From the NCBI GenBank assembly GCA_903900705.1, contig CAIUOG010000131.1, positions 62,001-126,000 on the forward strand: a stretch of 64,000 nucleotides of DNA. Reading direction: 5' to 3'. The notes beneath the pieces are model-generated. The model saw nothing but the letters and a program-made list of their open reading frames with translations. It did no database searches and had not been told where the DNA came from. Positions 58,831 through 64,000 of this stretch are shown one piece after another (positions within the stretch are counted from its first letter, which is position 1; each line of letters starts with the position of its first letter). A program made the translations under genes and the position numbers. This stretch comes from an uncultured Acidobacteriia bacterium (lineage in GTDB: Bacteria; Acidobacteriota; Terriglobia; Bryobacterales; Bryobacteraceae).

Positions 58831-59610
58831 TCAGCGTTTCCGGTAGCCCTTTTCCTTCAGATATCGGACCAATTCCTCCGGGCGGTCTGTCTGGATGCCG
58901 TCCGCTCCCTGGTCAATTGCCGCCTGCCAGGTCGTCGGATTGTCGGCGGGCCCCAGCCGGTCGACGTAGATTTTTGCGCCCGCCTTCACTGCCACCGCGA
59001 TCACGTCCGGCTTGAAATCCGAGGCGTCGAAAGCCAGAACCGGCGGATGCAGGTCGTCCACCACCTTCTGCGCGAACTCCGCATTGCGGGCTTCCGGCAT
59101 GAGCTTCAGGTGCGGATTGAGCTCCTGAAGCTCTTTCGCAACACGGCCACCGGTGTAGATCACCACGTGATCCTGCATGCCGTGAGCCGTAATGTGCTCC
59201 ACCAGATCCTTCGCGCTGACCTGCTTCACGTCCACATAGATGTTGATTTTCCCGCGCGCATAGTCCAGAGCCTCATCGAAAGTCGGCACTTTCACCCCGG
59301 CGAAGTCGGGCATTTTGTTGCCGGCGTCCAGCGCCCGCACCTCGTCAAAGCTCATCTTTGCGATTTCGCCATGCCCGTTGGTCGTGCGGTCCGCCGTGCC
59401 ATCGTGCATCAGCACCAACTTCCCGTCTAACGTGGTTCGCACATCGAGTTCGAAGTAGTCGGCGCCCACCCGCACCGCTTCCTCGAACGCGGGCATTGTG
59501 TTTTCGGGATGATGCAGGTGCTCTCCCCGGTGCGAAATTGCCACCACCGTTTTTGTTTGCGCCTGCAACCCCAGGGCTGCGAGCAGAATGAACGGAATCA
59601 GTTTTTTCAT
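58831..59610 (-). CDS. secreted glycerophosphodiester phosphodiesterase family protein
   Basis: A 259-residue GDPD-family enzyme with a signal peptide (MKKLIPFILLAALGLQAQ). The catalytic pattern is complete: HRG (His27, Arg28), PENT (Glu36, Asn37), the metal-binding ELDVR (Glu54, Asp56) and LMHD (His69, Asp70), then DRTTNGHG. The C-terminus has VDRLGPADNP and GADGIQTDRPEELVRYL. It should cleave glycerophosphodiesters or teichoic-like substrates outside the cytoplasm. It lies just downstream of the TonB receptor on the same strand (6-base gap) and may be co-transcribed. Confidence 0.93.
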   Translation of the reverse strand: MKKLIPFILLAALGLQAQTKTVVAISHRGEHLHHPENTMPAFEEAVRVGADYFELDVRTTLDGKLVLMHDGTADRTTNGHGEIAKMSFDEVRALDAGNKMPDFAGVKVPTFDEALDYARGKINIYVDVKQVSAKDLVEHITAHGMQDHVVIYTGGRVAKELQELNPHLKLMPEARNAEFAQKVVDDLHPPVLAFDASDFKPDVIAVAVKAGAKIYVDRLGPADNPTTWQAAIDQGADGIQTDRPEELVRYLKEKGYRKR

Positions 59611-59616
59611 ATGGCT

Positions 59617-62600
59617 TTACCAGAAAAGGCGCAGAGCGAGTTCCGTCGTCCGCGCGCCGTTATCGGACGTGATCTTACCGTAGTTCACATTGCCGAGCGT
59701 TGTGTTCGGATTCTTGAAATTCGGGTGGTTCATCAGATTGTAGAACTCGGCGCGGAACTGCAGCCGCAGTTTCTCGCGCAGCATCACGTTCCGCATCAGG
59801 GACGCATCGAAGTTCTCAATGCCCGGACCGTAGAACTGAAAGCGGGGCGCGTTGCCTGATGTATAAGGCGCGGCCACCGTGAAGGCATCCGTATTGAACC
59901 AGCGCGCCAGCGTCTCCTGTCCCTTCGGCAATTGCGCCGCCGCAATCTGGTTCGGGCGCTGCGTGCCGGTAAAGCCTCCCGTCGCGTTGCTCTGGCTTAC
60001 CGAAAGCGGCAGCCCCACCTGGAATTCCGTGATCCCGGAAATTTCCCAGCCTGCGATCGCGTTCTTCAGGACCGGAATGGTCGTCAGATACTGGCCGCCT
60101 TTACCGAAGGGAAGGCGGTACACATAGTTCGCCACCAACCGGTGCGGCACGTCATACGACGCGATTCCATGTTCGGCCTTCAGATTATAAATGTTCTGAA
60201 TTCCGCTCGACCCGGCGGGTCCATCCACATCGTCCGTGATCTTTGCCCAGGTGTAGGCGAACTGCAGAACCCCATTCTGGAATCGGCGCTGCAGGCTCGT
60301 TTGCAGCGAGTTGTAGAACGAGTTTCCGTCGTTCGTCAGGTGTGACACGTTCAGGTACTGCGGAAACGGGCGCAGCGATTGCAGGTTGCCCGGTCCCCAC
60401 AGGTTCGCCGGCAGCTGGTTCTCCGGCGCCACGATGGGCAGCTTCACGCCTCTGGTACCGACATAGTCCGCTTCCAGCAGCCAGTTGCCGATAAACTTCC
60501 GCTGAAAACCAATCTGCCAGGTCTGGTTGTAGGGTGTCCGCGCCCTGAGTTCCAGCCCCGTCACGTTGTTCGTCGCCTTCACCAGGCTGGCGGGAATATT
60601 CGGATTGCCATTCGCGTCCACATTGAACGCCGGGGCCGGTACACCGTTCTGCAGGTAATACGGCGGCGTTTGGCCTCCATCGAGGCTGCTGGCGCTCAGC
60701 ACCTGCGCATACTGCGAAGCAGGCCCGTAGCTGGAATAGCCGATGGCGGGCAGGCGATAGATCCCGTAGCCGCCGCGTACCACCGTGTCCGGCAGCGCAT
60801 TCCAGGCAAAGCCGATGCGCGGCAGAAAGTCGTGATAAACGTTCGGGCTGAAGTGCGTGGGCGCACCGTTGCGGCCCGCAAACTGCACATCGCCCGGGTT
60901 CCCCGTCACGTGGTTCGTGATGGAGGGGTTGAAGCTCGCAAACTGGTTGTTGGCCTCAGAGTAGGGGCCATCCCATTCCCACCGGACGCCCAGATTCAGC
61001 GTGAGCGTTTTCAGGATCTTGAAATCGTCCTGCACAAACGCGCCGCCGCTGTTGATATTCAGCCGGTAAGTGTAGTCATTGATGCTGATGCTGGTGGAGG
61101 CGGGCGCGCCCAGCAGCAAATCGGCCAGTCCGAAGCCGCTGCCGGTGCCGTTCGGAACCACGCTCGTGAAGGCTCCGGTGAAACTATAGCTGCCGGAAAG
61201 CTTGCCGGGGCTGTAGTTGTTGTACATCTGGCGGCGGAAATCCCCGCCAATCTTGACGGTGTGCCGGCCAAGCTGCCATGTCAGGCCTTCGTTGAAAACC
61301 CAGCTGCGATCACGGTCGTGGTTGCTCGCGCCGGAACCCAGCTGTATCATCTGGGACACACTCACCACCGGAAACTCGAACAGCGATACGCCTTTCAGGC
61401 CCAGTTCCGGCGCGGCCGAACCGCCCGCCGTGGAGTAGTTATCTTCCTGCACCCAGCCAAACCGGAAATCGCTCACCAGAGTCGGGCCGAAGACGTGCGT
61501 TTCGCTGAAGGCCGACTGCGTATCGGTCCAGCCCCCGAACGTCTGGTTATTGGCTTTGTTCGGAATGTACTGCACCGCGTTGTTATTCGGACTGTACTGG
61601 CCAAAGCGGAAGAATGCCCGGTCGTTATTCCCGAAGTTCTGGTCCAGCCGTCCCAGATACTGCCAGTTATCGTTGGTGCTCGGCGGGGTAACGAAGTAGT
61701 TATTGCCGTTGATGCTCGCGTTCGCGGAGGGATAGAACTTCAGAATCTGCGCCGACACCGGATCGATCCGGCTCGCGGGAATCAGATTATTGGCGAACTG
61801 AAGCCGCGTCCGACCGTCGGAGGCCAGCGCTTTCGGATCGTAAATCGGGATCACCTTGCCGCCCGCCACCGTCTGCGAGAAGTCGCCGGATTTCTGCAGG
61901 TCCGTCGGCGTCAGCGCGCTGTAACCTGTTCCCTGCGAGGAGAGCGTCACATTGAAATCCACGAAAAAGAAAGTCTTGTTGCGCCCGTCATAGACATGGG
62001 GGATCACCACCGGCCCGCCGATGGTTCCGCCCGGATCGTTTTGCACGTATTTCGTGGTGCTGCCCGCTGGCGCGAAGAAATCGCGGCCGTTCAGAACGCG
62101 GTTCCGGAACAGATCATAAGCGCTGCCGTGCAGCGCATTCGACCCGGATCGCGACGTCGCAATCATCACACCACCGCCCGTGTGTCCATATTCCGCCGAA
62201 AACGGCGTCGTGATCACCTTGAACTCCTGAATGGAATCCGGGCTGGGCGTCAGCGTGTAGGTCTCGTCTGAGGGATTCGTGGTCGGCAGACCGTCCACCA
62301 GAATCTCATTCGTTACCCGGCGTCCGCCCGCAAAACTGAAGCCATTGATGTTGGTGTATGAATTCCCGTTCGTCGTCACTCCCGGTACCAGTTTGGCCAG
62401 CAGAAAAGGGGATCGCCCGCGGCTGTTGCTCGCCAGTTCCGGTAGCTCTACCAGTTGTTCCGCATCCACCACCTGACCAATCTCCGGCGAGACGTAGTTG
62501 ACCTGCGTGCCGGACGCGGTCACCTGCACGGATTCAGAAACCTGACCAACTTCGAGCACCGGATCCACCCGGCGTTGCTGATTGATCTGCAGCAGAATTC

Positions 62601-62865
62601 CCGTCTCCACATGTTCCTTAAATCCCGGGGCGCTGAACGAAACCTTCCATGCGCCCGGCTTCAGATACGAAACGCTGTAGTCGCCCGAGTCGTTGGAATT
62701 CGTACGAATCGTCGTATTCGTCGCTTCTTCCGTCACTACAATCCCGACCCCGGCGACGGGCAACCCGGACGAATCCGTTACCTTGCCGCCGATGGAACCC
62801 GTGTAACTTTGCGCAAACAGGACCATGGCGCTGATCGCGGTCAGTAAGACGTACCTGTGCCACAT
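59617..62865 (-). CDS. TonB-dependent receptor, Oar-like, with carboxypeptidase-regulatory-like domain
   Basis: A 1082-residue outer-membrane protein. A signal peptide (about 1-19) is followed by a beta-sandwich domain (about 22-100, GSIGGKVTDSSGLPVAGVGIVVTEEATN), then a plug region (VVDAEQLVELPELASNSRGRSPFLLAKLVPGV, NEILVDGLPTTNPS, YGHTGGGVMIATSRSGSN) and a long barrel of alternating strands. It ends in an aromatic residue (ALRLFW), as expected for barrel assembly. This Oar-like class is massively expanded in Acidobacteria. The ligand, perhaps a glycan or peptide, is unknown. A hairpin lies in its leader. Confidence 0.93.
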   Translation of the reverse strand: MWHRYVLLTAISAMVLFAQSYTGSIGGKVTDSSGLPVAGVGIVVTEEATNTTIRTNSNDSGDYSVSYLKPGAWKVSFSAPGFKEHVETGILLQINQQRRVDPVLEVGQVSESVQVTASGTQVNYVSPEIGQVVDAEQLVELPELASNSRGRSPFLLAKLVPGVTTNGNSYTNINGFSFAGGRRVTNEILVDGLPTTNPSDETYTLTPSPDSIQEFKVITTPFSAEYGHTGGGVMIATSRSGSNALHGSAYDLFRNRVLNGRDFFAPAGSTTKYVQNDPGGTIGGPVVIPHVYDGRNKTFFFVDFNVTLSSQGTGYSALTPTDLQKSGDFSQTVAGGKVIPIYDPKALASDGRTRLQFANNLIPASRIDPVSAQILKFYPSANASINGNNYFVTPPSTNDNWQYLGRLDQNFGNNDRAFFRFGQYSPNNNAVQYIPNKANNQTFGGWTDTQSAFSETHVFGPTLVSDFRFGWVQEDNYSTAGGSAAPELGLKGVSLFEFPVVSVSQMIQLGSGASNHDRDRSWVFNEGLTWQLGRHTVKIGGDFRRQMYNNYSPGKLSGSYSFTGAFTSVVPNGTGSGFGLADLLLGAPASTSISINDYTYRLNINSGGAFVQDDFKILKTLTLNLGVRWEWDGPYSEANNQFASFNPSITNHVTGNPGDVQFAGRNGAPTHFSPNVYHDFLPRIGFAWNALPDTVVRGGYGIYRLPAIGYSSYGPASQYAQVLSASSLDGGQTPPYYLQNGVPAPAFNVDANGNPNIPASLVKATNNVTGLELRARTPYNQTWQIGFQRKFIGNWLLEADYVGTRGVKLPIVAPENQLPANLWGPGNLQSLRPFPQYLNVSHLTNDGNSFYNSLQTSLQRRFQNGVLQFAYTWAKITDDVDGPAGSSGIQNIYNLKAEHGIASYDVPHRLVANYVYRLPFGKGGQYLTTIPVLKNAIAGWEISGITEFQVGLPLSVSQSNATGGFTGTQRPNQIAAAQLPKGQETLARWFNTDAFTVAAPYTSGNAPRFQFYGPGIENFDASLMRNVMLREKLRLQFRAEFYNLMNHPNFKNPNTTLGNVNYGKITSDNGARTTELALRLFW

Positions 62866-62896
62866 TTCGGTAAAACTCCTTGGAATGATGAAGGGA

Positions 62897-62935
62897 TGCC
62901 GCAGGGTGTCGCGGCAGGTAAACTACATCATTACA
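62897..62935 (-). promoter_or_regulatory. leader hairpin and possible -10 of the TonB receptor gene
   Basis: Read leftward, a -10-like TGTAAT (ATTACA on the + strand, 62930-62935) lies ahead of a 6-bp hairpin (TGCCGC 62897-62902 with GCGGCA 62911-62916). No confident -35 was found, although TTGCGC occurs too near. The untranslated leader would be about 60 bases. Confidence 0.35.
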
Positions 62936-63000
62936 ATGGTTTGCGGCTGGCGCAAGAAAATATTTGGTTACAAAAGTGACGGTTGGATAACAGGGCGGGT

Positions 63001-63756
63001 CTAGTTGTCCGCCGGTTTTTCAGCGTGTTCAATCACCAGAAATTCCACCGGACCCTTTGCCGGGACGAGTCGCAATCCCAGTTGTTCGCGGAGCGCCGTG
63101 AAGATGGTCGGAGCGTCCGAATCTGGTGTCTCCGCTCCGTTCAGACGAACCGGTCCGCCCGCGCCTTCTCTGGAATAGTGAAGCGTCAGATCGTAACGCG
63201 CCGGAAGACCCGTCTTGTCGACCACGGTTCGATCCAGATTGCGCGACAGCACAAGCGCGAAATACTGCATCGTGACGTTCGTACCCTTCAGGCCGTCCGG
63301 GGCCGGTCCCATTGGTGGGTAGTCCAGATCACGAGGCTCGTGCTCGCCGAGTTTTGAGCCGGATTTGTCGATCACCAGTTCATAGACGGGCAGCTGTTTC
63401 GTCTCCCGCCGGATCTTCAGCTGGAAGCGGGCCTCAATCAGCCGAGCCAGCATATCGTGCAGTTCTTCGGACGTATGCCGCGATTCTGATTTGGCTTCGA
63501 TATCGAATGGTTCGGTGGCAACCCAGTCTGGCCCGCCCGAGATCTGACGATCCGTCACCGAATAAGCCACCGTCATGATCAGCTTCAGTGGAATGTTGGC
63601 GCCGGAGTAGCGCTGGCCCCCCGGCATCTGGCGGATCATGCCGCCCCTCGCGCCGGGTGCGGATGGCTTAATGACGGCCACGTCAAAAGTCTGCGCACCG
63701 GCCGTTGCGGCCAGCGTGAGCAGCAGGGCAGGGAATAGGATTCCGCCCGTCACCAA
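63001..63756 (-). CDS. TIGR03435 family secreted protein
   Basis: A 251-residue exported protein of the TIGR03435 family, greatly expanded in Solibacter. The signal peptide is about 1-21; the mature N-terminus is the hallmark FDVAVIKPSAP, followed by GGMIRQMPGGQRYSGANIPLKLIMTVAYSVTDRQISGGPDW, MLARLIEARFQLKIRRETKQLPVYELVID, and a C-terminal IFTALREQLGLRLVPAKGPVEFLVIEHAEKP. No function is known. It follows the small lipoprotein gene after 8 bases and precedes the TonB receptor on the same strand. Confidence 0.9.
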   Translation of the reverse strand: MVTGGILFPALLLTLAATAGAQTFDVAVIKPSAPGARGGMIRQMPGGQRYSGANIPLKLIMTVAYSVTDRQISGGPDWVATEPFDIEAKSESRHTSEELHDMLARLIEARFQLKIRRETKQLPVYELVIDKSGSKLGEHEPRDLDYPPMGPAPDGLKGTNVTMQYFALVLSRNLDRTVVDKTGLPARYDLTLHYSREGAGGPVRLNGAETPDSDAPTIFTALREQLGLRLVPAKGPVEFLVIEHAEKPADN

Positions 63757-63764
63757 CGGCTCCG

Positions 63765-63998
63765 TTATTCTGCTTTCGGAACTTTGGGCTTGCCGGCGTC
63801 AGAATGCTTCTGTTCGCTGGAACTGCCCAGCGCCGGCGACGTTGCGTCGGCGGGCGCGCCACCCGGGTAGCCCGTTTCGGACACGCCGGTCGCGGTCTGG
63901 TGCTTGCTGCCGTTCATACCGGCGGAACTGGTACCGCATCCGGAGAGCAGGGCCGCTGCGGACAGGAGTGCAAGAGTCAGGGAGGCTTTCAGGAACAT
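63765..63998 (-). CDS. small lipoprotein, hypothetical
   Basis: A 77-residue protein with a lipobox, LLSAAALLSGCGTSSAG (Cys21), predicting lipid anchoring. The mature 57 residues are hydrophilic and low in complexity (Ser, Ala, Gly, Lys, Pro; SSSEQKHSDAGKPKVPKAE) with no recognisable fold. The gene starts two bases from the window edge, so its promoter is outside. It is followed after 8 bases by the TIGR03435 gene. Confidence 0.7.
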   Translation of the reverse strand: MFLKASLTLALLSAAALLSGCGTSSAGMNGSKHQTATGVSETGYPGGAPADATSPALGSSSEQKHSDAGKPKVPKAE

Positions 63999-64000
63999 CT

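Noticed and set aside
60379-62271. 630-codon open frame on the plus strand
   Set aside because: Antisense shadow of the TonB receptor barrel, with shadow-like composition and no start signal or motif.

Overview
The window looks like a chromosomal segment of a high-GC member of the Acidobacteriota, most likely the Bryobacterales/Solibacteraceae. The evidence is indirect but consistent: two beta-propeller proteins end in the Solibacter-type C-terminal domain (TIGR03437), one protein is of the Solibacter-expanded TIGR03435 family, there is a large Oar-like TonB-dependent receptor with an N-terminal carboxypeptidase-regulatory-like domain, and there are paired PQQ-dehydrogenase/c-type cytochrome genes. 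Coding density is very high: no gene-free stretch exceeds about 150 bases, and no rRNA, tRNA, CRISPR array, insertion sequence or prophage was seen.

Layout. 1-8620: start of an IlvD/Edd-family dehydratase, pgk, a secreted RraA-like protein whose start codon sits in a 13-bp inverted repeat, acylphosphatase and a CheY-like regulator, two paralogous Tat-exported proteins, a small conserved protein, a XerD-type recombinase, a CCA-adding/poly(A) polymerase-family enzyme and a DUF429 protein. 8674-11512: an argF-argH-argR operon behind two tandem ARG boxes, so the operon encodes the repressor predicted to control it. 11516-17428: M1 aminopeptidase, transaldolase, a TPR protein, a GT87-like membrane protein. 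17496-23839: two cytochrome c-PQQ dehydrogenase gene pairs in inverted orientation on either side of an amidohydrolase. 23876-29105: a BtuF-like protein, then aroC-def-fmt-argJ and a small secreted protein. 29189-35777: two paralogous secreted beta-propellers and a secreted protein with a duplicated jelly-roll-like module. 35838-38895: a translationally coupled operon polysaccharide deacetylase-ACP-ketosynthase-aldo/keto reductase. 38977-46654: Gfo/Idh/MocA oxidoreductase, alpha-glucan phosphorylase, DMT transporter, ABM monooxygenase, iron alcohol dehydrogenase, carboxylesterase. 46746-52430: an AI-2E-type permease with an additional soluble C-terminal half, then an ECF sigma factor, its zinc-binding anti-sigma factor and a TPR-CHAT (caspase-like) lipoprotein. 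52471-63998: purE-purK, small conserved proteins, a diguanylate cyclase with a periplasmic solute-binding sensor, a glycerophosphodiesterase, the TonB receptor, the TIGR03435 protein and a small lipoprotein.

The two most interesting systems are (1) the sigma/anti-sigma/CHAT-TPR lipoprotein locus, which could couple an envelope-anchored caspase-like protease to transcriptional control, and (2) the mirrored cytochrome-PQQ dehydrogenase pairs, whose cytochromes carry a small beta-rich domain inserted inside the second haem domain. All eleven convergent gene junctions are overlapping or separated by ten bases or fewer, leaving no room for ordinary intrinsic terminators.
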